This document shows, piece after piece, positions 36,146-43,569 of a DNA stretch of 64,000 nt (within the stretch, counting starts at the first letter, position 1; the number at the start of each line of letters is the position of its first letter). A program made the position numbers and the translations under genes. The DNA lies in assembly GCA_964543545.1 (NCBI GenBank), contig CAZIYT010000002.1, forward strand, positions 124,001 through 188,000, in the 5' to 3' direction. Source of the DNA: UBA4416 sp964543545 (GTDB taxonomy: Bacteria; Bacteroidota; Bacteroidia; B-17B0; Aurantibacillaceae). The notes beneath the pieces were generated by a model. It ran no database searches. It saw nothing but the letters and a program-made list of their open reading frames with translations, and was not told the DNA's origin.

Positions 36146-36170
36146 AAAAGGACCCGAACCGGGTCCTTTT
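36146..36170. terminator. bidirectional intrinsic terminator
   Basis: A 10-bp perfect stem (36146-36155 with 36161-36170) with A and T flanks on both sides lies between the ABC exporter (plus) and the GT2 gene (minus), so it can end both transcripts. Confidence 0.85.
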
Positions 36171-36213
36171 ACATGTTGATTGTTTGGTTATGAAGCTGTG
36201 TTATCGATCAGGC

Positions 36214-37131
36214 TTACAGATCCCATTTTTTGTCGATGATGTAATGTGGCCGTTTTTTTACCTCATCCAGGATACGCCAGATGTATTCGCCGACCACACC
36301 CAGCATCAGCATGATGAGCCCACCGATAATGAGTAACACAATCATGATAGGCGCCCAACCGTTGAACGGCGTTTTATGGACGAAATAAGAGTACACAATG
36401 TTGATCGCATATAAAAAGCCCGATACCGCCACAATGCCACCGATAGAGGTGAGCAGGCGCAAAGGCAGGTAACTCACATTCAGGAAAGCCGAATAGAAAT
36501 TCTTAAAGCGCTTGAAAAAGTTGTATTGCGATTTGCCGATGGTACGTTCCAGCTTATCATAAGGAAGGTATTTTAATTTATAGCCCACCCACAAAATATC
36601 GTACTGGTAAAAACGGTTGCGCTCCGTTAAGGAGTTGATTACATCCATCGGCTTACGGTCGAGCAACACAAAGTCGAAGCCACCTGGAGGCGCCTGCGGA
36701 AGGGCGATCTTGTAAAATAACTTGGAAGTCACTTTGCGTGAGGAGCTGGTGCCATGCGAGTTCCGGTAACTGATCACCACCTCATAACCCTTTTTCCATT
36801 CGCGGATCATGGCCGTGCACTGTGATGGCGGATCCTGCAGGTCGGCCGCTAAATTCAGCACCACATCGCCGGTTGCATAATCCCAGCCGGCAAGGATGGC
36901 GGCCATTTGCCCGAAATTACGTGAAAACGAAATGATCTTCACGCGGTTATCCTTTTGATTCAGGCCGATCAGCTCTTCGAGCGAGCCGTCTTTTGAGCCG
37001 TCGTTTACGAAAATGAGCTCATAGGTATCCTCCGGAAAATGAGTCGTTAACTCATAAGTCATTTCATTATACAACTGTGTCAGCGCGCCCTGGTTTTGGT
37101 ATACCGCAAAACAAACAGAAATATGGCTCAT
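36214..37131 (-). CDS. glycosyltransferase family 2, polyprenyl-phosphate type (DPM1/GtrB-like)
   Basis: A 305-residue transferase with an N-terminal GT2 domain and two C-terminal membrane helices (about 228-250 and 262-285). Diagnostic segments are Val-Asn-Asp-Gly-Ser-Lys-Asp-Gly-Ser and Leu-Ala-Ala-Asp-Leu-Gln-Asp-Pro-Pro, the metal-binding region. Known members load a sugar on undecaprenyl phosphate for later flipping and transfer to a surface glycan. It is the last gene of a minus-strand cassette of sugar-modifying genes and is the likely point at which the decorated sugar is handed to the lipid carrier. Confidence 0.9.
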   Translation of the reverse strand: MSHISVCFAVYQNQGALTQLYNEMTYELTTHFPEDTYELIFVNDGSKDGSLEELIGLNQKDNRVKIISFSRNFGQMAAILAGWDYATGDVVLNLAADLQDPPSQCTAMIREWKKGYEVVISYRNSHGTSSSRKVTSKLFYKIALPQAPPGGFDFVLLDRKPMDVINSLTERNRFYQYDILWVGYKLKYLPYDKLERTIGKSQYNFFKRFKNFYSAFLNVSYLPLRLLTSIGGIVAVSGFLYAINIVYSYFVHKTPFNGWAPIMIVLLIIGGLIMLMLGVVGEYIWRILDEVKKRPHYIIDKKWDL

Positions 37132-37148
37132 AGGTAGTTAAGTAAAAA

Positions 37149-37940
37149 TTATTTTTTCTCTAAAATGCCTGTAATGCTCAGGCCGAAGGGCAGGGTAATA
37201 AAGCGCTCGTAGAATTTTTCTATCGGGATCAGGTACTTATCGTAGAATTTCCCCTGGTTCTTCACGAGGTCAACACCTTCATCGGATTTCAGCTCCACCT
37301 TTTTTAATTTGAAGAAGATGAAAGAGCCCACCATGCCAATTGCATCCTGAAACCACAGTTTTTTGATTGTGTATAAATTCTCGTTCACCATGGCCCTGAA
37401 ATTTTTCTTGTTGTAACGGCGGTAATGCCCCAGCATTTTATCGTGCACCGAAAACAAGGACTGCATGGCAGGAACCTCAATTAAGATTTTCCCGCCCGGC
37501 TTTAGCAGTTTATACATGTGATCCACGGCCTCCCTGTCTTTCTCCACATGCTCTAACACGTGAATAAAAATGATCGTATCAAAAAGTCCGTAAGACTCAG
37601 GAGTCAGCTCAAATAAGTTATCGCTGGTCACAATCACGTTGGAAGGCAGCTTGTATTTGTCCCTGTACAGCTCCAACAGCGTTTCCGATGGCTCAATGGA
37701 AACAATGCGCTCAAAGCCCGGGCAGTTTTTTACGATCTGGTTGGTAAAGCTCCGGTCGCCGGCGCCTACTTCCAGGATATTTTTTCCGATGTGTTTCCCG
37801 ATGAGGTCAAACTGATACTTCCTGTAATTGGAAAGCTCAAAGTCCCTGAGCTCCTCATCAGCTCCCCAGTCCATACCGTGTACAATGTTGTCCTCTTTTT
37901 TTGAAGCGTTTGAAGAAGGCTGTTCAGTGGTGTTTTCCAT
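37149..37940 (-). CDS. class I SAM-dependent methyltransferase
   Basis: A 263-residue methyltransferase. Motif I appears as Ile-Leu-Glu-Val-Gly-Ala-Gly-Asp-Arg-Ser and motif III-like Phe-Ile-His-Val-Leu-Glu-His-Val. The first 25 residues are polar and probably disordered. There is a hydrophobic stretch (Gly-Met-Val-Gly-Ser-Phe-Ile-Phe-Phe) near residue 205. It lies 17 bases upstream of the GT2 gene and 33 bases downstream of a second methyltransferase. The target is probably a sugar hydroxyl or amino group in the same cassette; this is inference. Confidence 0.85.
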   Translation of the reverse strand: MENTTEQPSSNASKKEDNIVHGMDWGADEELRDFELSNYRKYQFDLIGKHIGKNILEVGAGDRSFTNQIVKNCPGFERIVSIEPSETLLELYRDKYKLPSNVIVTSDNLFELTPESYGLFDTIIFIHVLEHVEKDREAVDHMYKLLKPGGKILIEVPAMQSLFSVHDKMLGHYRRYNKKNFRAMVNENLYTIKKLWFQDAIGMVGSFIFFKLKKVELKSDEGVDLVKNQGKFYDKYLIPIEKFYERFITLPFGLSITGILEKK

Positions 37941-37973
37941 GTTCCTTGATTTGTGAAATGACGGGTTTCAGAG

Positions 37974-38720
37974 TTATTTTTTTCCTTTTTCGCACATCAG
38001 GAAAATACTGCTGCAAAGGTCAGGGTACTGTTGTCCCAGCTGGTAGCATCCTTCCAGGTATTCCGGTGAAATAATATCCGTACCCAACAGGCGGTCCCAC
38101 TGGAAATTAGCCAGCGCCTTGAAGAAGATACCCGAACGGTGAACCACATTCAGTCCTGCCGCTTTGGCGTCGCGCTCTAAAGTGTCCAGCGTATACGTAA
38201 TCAAATGCCCGTGTTCTTTTTCAGCCGGCGTTACAGCCGAGTTGTGAGAGATCAGTCCCATTTTTACCGCAATCTGGCGCGAAGGCGCATTGGCATTAGG
38301 GCACACGAGGAAGAACCTTCCCGTATCGCTGAGCCACTCGTCGTTGATGCGTTTCAATACTGCTACAGGGTCATCGATATGCTCCAGCACATGCGTCAGC
38401 ACAATGTTATCGTATTTGGTAGGTAAGGTTGCTTTTTCAAATAAGGAGTTCACAAACTTTACTTTGCTGCCGAATTCCTGTTTTGCTGTTTCAATGGCTT
38501 CGCTCGAGGCTTCCACGCAGGTAATATCCTCAAAGTGCGGTAAGAATTTGCGGGTGAAATCACCTTTAAAGCTTCCCAGCTCCAGGAAATTTCCGGGTTT
38601 GAAAAAAGGTTTGAAGGCCTTCAGCATAAAGGGATGCATTACATCAAAATCGAAGCCGTAAGCATACTTATGATCTTTGGTGTCTTTTAATTCGGTATTG
38701 TAATCGCGTTGTGTACTCAT
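37974..38720 (-). CDS. class I SAM-dependent methyltransferase
   Basis: A 248-residue methyltransferase with motif I Leu-Glu-Leu-Gly-Ser-Phe-Lys-Gly-Asp-Phe and the typical Leu-Thr-His-Val-Leu-Glu-His-Ile-Asp-Asp-Pro helix. The N-terminus (Tyr-Gly-Phe-Asp-Phe-Asp-Val-Met-His-Pro-Phe) resembles sugar O-methyltransferase-like proteins found in glycan loci. It differs clearly from its neighbour, so the two probably methylate different positions. It lies 25 bases after the PhyH gene. Confidence 0.85.
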   Translation of the reverse strand: MSTQRDYNTELKDTKDHKYAYGFDFDVMHPFMLKAFKPFFKPGNFLELGSFKGDFTRKFLPHFEDITCVEASSEAIETAKQEFGSKVKFVNSLFEKATLPTKYDNIVLTHVLEHIDDPVAVLKRINDEWLSDTGRFFLVCPNANAPSRQIAVKMGLISHNSAVTPAEKEHGHLITYTLDTLERDAKAAGLNVVHRSGIFFKALANFQWDRLLGTDIISPEYLEGCYQLGQQYPDLCSSIFLMCEKGKK

Positions 38721-38745
38721 ATCAGGTTAAATTATTAATTACGTA

Positions 38746-39540
38746 TTAGTCTTGTCCCGGCCTGTAGAAGCGGTTCTCCGGTTTCTGGTACCATTCGTCG
38801 AGGTTGCTTGGCACCCTTGAAAAGTAGCCCAGCATCTGCTTCATTTCGTTGCTCATCTTCTCAACCTTCTCATAGCCGATTGCCCGTGGATAATCCATTT
38901 GCTGTTTCATGAAAGGTTTGGAGAAATTCACCGTGATGGCCCTTCTCTCCGCTGTGCTTTTGTTAAGCCCCGCCGCGTGCCATAAATTGGAATTGAAAAA
39001 GAGGATATCGCCGCGCTTGCCGACCACCCTGTACGAATCGGCATAAAACGCCTCATCGCCCGGTTTGTTGGGCTGCTTGTGAGAGCCTGGCAAGAGGTAA
39101 GTCGCGCCATTCTCAAGCGTGAAATCATCCAGCATGATCAGGAAGTTCAGCATCAGCGGAAAATCGCCCGAAAAGAAACGGATATCCCTGTGGATATTCG
39201 CTACATAAGAAGGTTTGGAAGGCAGGTTAATTACACCGCCGTAAGTATTTAAAATAAAGTTGCCGCCAAAATAAGCCTTAATGAAATCATACATCGGCGA
39301 GTTGCAAAGCCTGGCAAGAATATCCAGGTAAATCGGCTCGTTATGATCAACCACCAGGTGATGAACCGTTCCATCCGTTACTTCCGCTATGCCATTCTTC
39401 ACCTGTATGCTTCTGCAGAGCTCGTAGCTTCGATCCATCGAACGGCTGGTTTCCAACATATAGGCCTCGTCAAAAAAAGCCGGGAAAATGGTGAAGCCGT
39501 TTGTTTCTAATTCCGTTTTATTTTTTTCCATATAATCCAT
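38746..39540 (-). CDS. phytanoyl-CoA dioxygenase family protein
   Basis: A 264-residue Fe(II)/2-oxoglutarate-dependent oxygenase-like protein. The iron ligands are visible: His-Arg-Asp-Ile-Arg-Phe (HxD, about residue 121) and the distal His in Leu-Trp-His-Ala-Ala-Gly-Leu-Asn (about 196). An Arg shortly after it fits 2-oxoglutarate binding. Family members hydroxylate unactivated carbons of lipids, amino acids or sugars. In this sugar cassette it could hydroxylate the sugar or an acyl group carried by the amino sugar. The gene has 176 bases upstream before the GNAT gene, so it may have its own promoter. Confidence 0.88.
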   Translation of the reverse strand: MDYMEKNKTELETNGFTIFPAFFDEAYMLETSRSMDRSYELCRSIQVKNGIAEVTDGTVHHLVVDHNEPIYLDILARLCNSPMYDFIKAYFGGNFILNTYGGVINLPSKPSYVANIHRDIRFFSGDFPLMLNFLIMLDDFTLENGATYLLPGSHKQPNKPGDEAFYADSYRVVGKRGDILFFNSNLWHAAGLNKSTAERRAITVNFSKPFMKQQMDYPRAIGYEKVEKMSNEMKQMLGYFSRVPSNLDEWYQKPENRFYRPGQD

Positions 39541-39716
39541 CGTTCATAAAAACAGCGTGTTTATCCAGGCTCTCCGTGGCAAAAGACCATCATCCGGAAA
39601 AGCGTCAAACACAGCCCGTTTTAGCAAATTTAGCATTATTTTCTAAATAATATCCTACTATAAATAAGGGATCATACAGGCCATCCGGGGAGTTGACAAA
39701 GCAGAAAAAAAGAGTT

Positions 39717-40244
39717 CTATTCAGCCAGAAATTCCTCTTTCAGAATGCCCAGGAATACCTTGTCGATGTATTGGCCTTTGCGGTAATACCAGCTCCTTAA
39801 GATCCCTTCCTGTTTCCATTTGCATTTTTCGAACAGGCTCAGCGATGGCGTATTATTAGCGATGATCGTTGTTTCCAGGCGGTTCAGGCGAAGCTCTCCG
39901 AAGGCATATTTCATGATGGTGGTCACCACATCATAGCCATAGCCCTTACCCTGGAATTGCGGATCGAGCAGGAGGCCGTGCTCCGCATTCCCATCCTTGA
40001 AATTGATGTTGACCAGGTTGGCCATGCCTACAGCCACATTGCCTTCGTTGATGATGATGAAGCGCTGGTGGTTGGAGTTGCAGGACAAGGCGTCAAACCA
40101 TTTTTTCTGATCGTTCATATTCGTTGGGAAATGCCAGCCGCCAAGCATATACTGGATGTCGGGGTCATTGGCCCATACCTGCAGGCGGTTCAGGTCTTCC
40201 GCTTCTATCGCTCTCAGCGTTATTTTTTTTCCTTTTATATTCAT
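39717..40244 (-). CDS. GNAT N-acetyltransferase (RimJ/RimL-like)
   Basis: A 175-residue GNAT enzyme. The acetyl-CoA loop is in Gln-Phe-Gln-Gly-Lys-Gly-Tyr-Gly, and the start Met-Asn-Ile-Lys-Gly-Lys-Lys-Ile-Thr-Leu-Arg-Ala is typical of the RimJ/RimL subfamily. It starts within the stop codon of the preceding aminotransferase-like gene (ATGA overlap), so the two products are likely made in step. Acylation of an amino sugar made by the aminotransferases is the simplest role. PseH, a sugar acetyltransferase of pseudaminic acid synthesis, belongs to the same fold. Confidence 0.88.
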   Translation of the reverse strand: MNIKGKKITLRAIEAEDLNRLQVWANDPDIQYMLGGWHFPTNMNDQKKWFDALSCNSNHQRFIIINEGNVAVGMANLVNINFKDGNAEHGLLLDPQFQGKGYGYDVVTTIMKYAFGELRLNRLETTIIANNTPSLSLFEKCKWKQEGILRSWYYRKGQYIDKVFLGILKEEFLAE

Positions 40245-41185
40245 GATCGTATAATTTCTAAAATGGTATCAAGGCCGCTTTTATCCACTCTCTGGTCTAC
40301 CGGCAAATGGATAATGTTGCTGGCGTAGCGATGCTCTATGCTTCCTTCGGCAGCCCAGTCGAGTACGTTGGGCCAGTATGTGGCCGTATAGATGCGGTGT
40401 TCAATCAGTTTTTTTCTTAAGCCCTTATCTTCCGAATAAAAAGGGTACACCATCGGCACTTCCTGTGGCTCCCTCTGCCAGGCCAGTGGATTCAGGGATT
40501 TCAGATGATCGTGGAGGTAATCGAAATGTTCTTTGCGTTTAGCGGCAATAGTTTCATAATCGATAGAGGCGAGTAGTTTATGCGTCAGCTCCGACATTTC
40601 CAGTACCGGCACATCATTCAGCAGCTCATCATTTTTGACAAAGGTCGGATAAGCGCTTTCTGCACTTTCATCGATTCGCCTCAGCAAATGCTCAAAGCGC
40701 GTATAGGAGCGGTCTTTTTCCAAAGGCTCTGTCAACGCCTGGTTAGAATAGGCATAGGCCCCATCGGGAACGCCAAAAAATTTCCGGGCTGTATAAAATG
40801 TATCGGCTTTGGTTGGTTTTGCAAAAAAGGCCTGGGCATTATCCACAATCAGGTTTCGGCAGCGGGTGCTTAAGCCGGTCACGTAATGCTCTTTTAAACC
40901 GAAGTAATTGGTGCATAAAAAAGCTTCACTCGGTTTCAGGACATTGAAATCAAAGATGGCTTCAAAGTTGGAATCGATGTTGTAAAACTCATGCTTAACG
41001 CCGGCCCTGTTGATGGATGGAATCAGTACATCGCAGGTATAGTAAGGAATATAGATCTTTTGATAGCCATGGGCCTTTAAAATATATTCAAGAGCCGTGC
41101 GCCCGGTATTGAGCCTCAGGGCTCCGGGGTGGTATTCTTTCCCCTGATGAAGTTCCAGACTAAAATATCCTCCGATCGCCGTCAT
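40241..41185 (-). CDS. DegT/DnrJ-like PLP aminotransferase homologue, short
   Basis: A 314-residue protein related to sugar aminotransferases but shorter than usual (about 370). The N-terminal Leu-Asn-Thr-Gly-Arg-Thr-Ala-Leu-Glu matches the PLP-phosphate region, Asp-Asn-Ala-Gln-Ala-Phe the ring-binding Asp, and Ala-Arg-Lys-Phe-Phe-Gly-Val-Pro-Asp-Gly-Ala the place of the catalytic Lys, where normal members have Thr-Lys-x6-Glu-Gly-Gly. The Lys survives but the Glu-Gly-Gly is replaced by Pro-Asp-Gly-Ala, so substrate or reaction may differ. It sits between WbqC and GNAT in the cassette, 8 bases from WbqC. Confidence 0.75.
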   Translation of the reverse strand: MTAIGGYFSLELHQGKEYHPGALRLNTGRTALEYILKAHGYQKIYIPYYTCDVLIPSINRAGVKHEFYNIDSNFEAIFDFNVLKPSEAFLCTNYFGLKEHYVTGLSTRCRNLIVDNAQAFFAKPTKADTFYTARKFFGVPDGAYAYSNQALTEPLEKDRSYTRFEHLLRRIDESAESAYPTFVKNDELLNDVPVLEMSELTHKLLASIDYETIAAKRKEHFDYLHDHLKSLNPLAWQREPQEVPMVYPFYSEDKGLRKKLIEHRIYTATYWPNVLDWAAEGSIEHRYASNIIHLPVDQRVDKSGLDTILEIIRS

Positions 41186-41193
41186 GGTCTCTT

Positions 41194-41898
41194 CTAGTTA
41201 AGTGTAAATTCCTCTCTGATGATCCGTTTCAGGCTCTCCAGGTCGTTGAACATCATCACGTCGATGATGGAGAGGAAAGGAACAAATTCATTTTTTAATT
41301 GAGGGTAGGACACCGCATTGGCTTTGAGAAACTGCAGATCAATTCCTTCTGCTTTAAAACCGGCTTTGTCGTATAACTCAACACCCCCAATAGGGTTGAT
41401 GTAGGTGTCGGCCTTCAGTTCGCGGCAAAGGGCTATCACCTTTTTCTCTGCTTTTAAGCTATGGTCAATCTCTACAGAGGATGAAACCACCAAAGGCGTG
41501 TTGATCTCCAGGTAACGGTTAACTACCTGCAACGAATTGAGGATGTAGCGAAAGAGGTTTTTCTCTTCATGTAAAACGGCTTCTTCGATTAGTGGATACA
41601 CGGTGGTAAACTGCGGCGCCTTCCGGTATGACTCAGTGATGCGGTTCAGGAACTTTTTGCGTTCCAATGGCCAGTCATCCGACAATTGCCGATCGATCAC
41701 ATTGAGGTAATCCGAATCTTTTTTTAAAGGCAGGGTGATATAGGCATCCGTTCCATTCACGAGGATCCGGTTCCGGTTGATCCATCCTTTTTTGGAGAAC
41801 TGGATATTATCATAGATCACAAAGGCATCAACGCTATTTATCAATTGGAAATATCCAATGTAAGGAAATAAATAGGGTTGCATGATCGCCACTTTCAT
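41194..41898 (-). CDS. WbqC family protein
   Basis: A 234-residue protein. The start Met-Lys-Val-Ala-Ile-Met-Gln-Pro-Tyr-Leu-Phe-Pro-Tyr-Ile-Gly-Tyr and the following Asp-Ala-Phe-Val-Ile-Tyr-Asp, Lys-Lys-Gly-Trp-Ile-Asn-Arg-Asn are strongly diagnostic of the WbqC family. These occur in O-antigen loci; a glycine-transferase role has been proposed but not proven. The ATG at 41898 overlaps the aminotransferase stop (TGATG), with a GTG one codon upstream as alternative. Coupled translation with a sugar aminotransferase supports a role in attaching an amino acid or acyl group to the amino sugar. Confidence 0.93.
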   Translation of the reverse strand: MKVAIMQPYLFPYIGYFQLINSVDAFVIYDNIQFSKKGWINRNRILVNGTDAYITLPLKKDSDYLNVIDRQLSDDWPLERKKFLNRITESYRKAPQFTTVYPLIEEAVLHEEKNLFRYILNSLQVVNRYLEINTPLVVSSSVEIDHSLKAEKKVIALCRELKADTYINPIGGVELYDKAGFKAEGIDLQFLKANAVSYPQLKNEFVPFLSIIDVMMFNDLESLKRIIREEFTLN

Positions 41899-42974
41899 CA
41901 CACCGCCGAATTAATGAGTTGACAGATGCGTTCAATATGTGTTTCTTCCAGGTCGAAATACATCGGCAGGCATAATACCCGCTTGGAGATATCTTCGGAC
42001 ACCGGGCAGGGATTGGTTTTCGTTAAGAAAGGCAGGTCGTTTAACGAAGGATAAAAATAACGCCTGGTGCTCACTTCATTTTTCAGAAGCAGCTCTCTTA
42101 TCTTTAGCAAAATTGCCTCGCTCTCAAATACCACCGGATAGTAGGCGTAATTGTATTTGACATGTGCAGGGATAACAGGGCGCGAAATGCCCGATGTGGA
42201 TAATAAAGAGGTATACAGGCCGGCGCGGTATTCGCGGGCAGCCGTCAGCTCCTCCAGCTTTGGCAAATTACATAAGCCCATCGCTGCATGAAATTCACTG
42301 TTCTTGCCGTTAATACCCTGGCTGAAATAATCATCACCCAAATGCCCGAAAGAATGGAACAGGGAAATGGTTTTAAAAACCGCCGGATCGGCTGCTGTCA
42401 CCGAGCCGCCTTCCACGGTGTGGAACAGCTTGGTGGCGTGGAAGCTGCAGGTGCTCACATCGCCGTAGCTGAAAATACTTTTGTTCTTATACTCCACACC
42501 GAAGGCGTGGGCTGCATCGTAAATGACTTTGAGCTTGTGCCTGGTGGCAATGGCTTCGATCTGCTCCACATCGCAGGGAATGCCGTATACGTGTGTGGCA
42601 AGAATGGCCGTGGTTTTCGGCGTGATAAGCGCTTCAATCCTGGTGGCATCAATGCAGAACGTTTCGGGCGAAATATCACAGAAAACAGGCTCACAGCCTT
42701 CCCATAGCAATGAGTTGGTGGTAGCCACATAGGAAAAAGGCGTTGTAATCACTTCTCCCGTTATATTCATGGCCTTAATGGCCAGCTGGATGGCAATGGT
42801 CCCGTTGGATACAAACAGTAAGTTATCGAGCTTTAATTTGGCGCAAATCTCTTTTTCTAATTTCTGGACCAAAGGCCCCCGGTTCGTCAGGTGGAAATTC
42901 TGCCAGATCCCTTCTATCATCTGATTGTATTCTGTCAGGGGCGGCAGATACGACTTGGTTACATTGATCATCAT
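41898..42974 (-). CDS. DegT/DnrJ/EryC1/StrS sugar aminotransferase
   Basis: A 358-residue PLP aminotransferase. The catalytic Lys lies in Phe-His-Ala-Thr-Lys-Leu-Phe-His-Thr-Val-Glu-Gly-Gly (about residue 182), the PLP-ring Asp in Tyr-Asp-Ala-Ala-His-Ala-Phe-Gly, and the N-terminal Gly-Thr-Ile-Ala-Ile-Gln is normal. Family members convert a keto nucleotide sugar to an amino sugar, such as dTDP-viosamine or UDP-bacillosamine precursors. It is the first gene of the cassette. The matching dehydratase is not adjacent, so the keto-sugar must come from elsewhere in the genome. Confidence 0.92.
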   Translation of the reverse strand: MMINVTKSYLPPLTEYNQMIEGIWQNFHLTNRGPLVQKLEKEICAKLKLDNLLFVSNGTIAIQLAIKAMNITGEVITTPFSYVATTNSLLWEGCEPVFCDISPETFCIDATRIEALITPKTTAILATHVYGIPCDVEQIEAIATRHKLKVIYDAAHAFGVEYKNKSIFSYGDVSTCSFHATKLFHTVEGGSVTAADPAVFKTISLFHSFGHLGDDYFSQGINGKNSEFHAAMGLCNLPKLEELTAAREYRAGLYTSLLSTSGISRPVIPAHVKYNYAYYPVVFESEAILLKIRELLLKNEVSTRRYFYPSLNDLPFLTKTNPCPVSEDISKRVLCLPMYFDLEETHIERICQLINSAV

Positions 42975-43113
42975 AAATCTATAATCTAATGCATAAATAT
43001 ATTCAAATTGCCCGATTAATTCACCAGCTTTGAGGGTAAATTATTAAAGATTCGGATGGAATGTGCCCGGGAGGACTGAGCCTGAGTTAACAAAAGGTTT
43101 AGAAAACGTGATC

Positions 43114-43566
43114 TTACTCCCTTTGCTTGCTGTCCATGAGGATGGTCACCGGTCCGTCGTTCACGAGGCTTATTTTCATATCAGCGCCGAAGCGGCCCGT
43201 CTCCACCGGTTTTTTGAGCAAGGCGCTGAGCTGTGCAATGCAGGCTTCGTACAAGGGAATCGCATGTTCGGGCCTGGCCGAGCGGATAAAAGAAGGCCGG
43301 TTGCCCTTTTTGGTAGAAGCAAATAAGGTAAACTGGGATACCAGTAAAACGTTACCGCCCGTGTCCTGTATGGAAAGGTTCATTTTGCCTTCAGCATCGG
43401 AGAAGATCCTCATGCCGGCCAGCTTCTGGCAAAGCCATTCCGCATCTTCCGGTGCATCGGCTTCTTCAATGCCCACCAGCACCAGGAAACCCTGTTTGAT
43501 CTCTGAATACAGGCGGCCATCAATACTTACGCTGGCTTCGCTTACCCGCTGAATGACAAAACGCAT
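43114..43566 (-). CDS. dtd: D-aminoacyl-tRNA deacylase
   Basis: A 150-residue enzyme that removes D-amino acids (and glycine) from mischarged tRNA. The key segments Ser-Gln-Phe-Thr-Leu and Asn-Asp-Gly-Pro-Val-Thr-Ile are present and the start Met-Arg-Phe-Val-Ile-Gln-Arg-Val is canonical. It follows dsbD with only 3 bases between and is likely its co-transcribed neighbour, though the functions are unrelated. Confidence 0.96.
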   Translation of the reverse strand: MRFVIQRVSEASVSIDGRLYSEIKQGFLVLVGIEEADAPEDAEWLCQKLAGMRIFSDAEGKMNLSIQDTGGNVLLVSQFTLFASTKKGNRPSFIRSARPEHAIPLYEACIAQLSALLKKPVETGRFGADMKISLVNDGPVTILMDSKQRE

Positions 43567-43569
43567 GGT

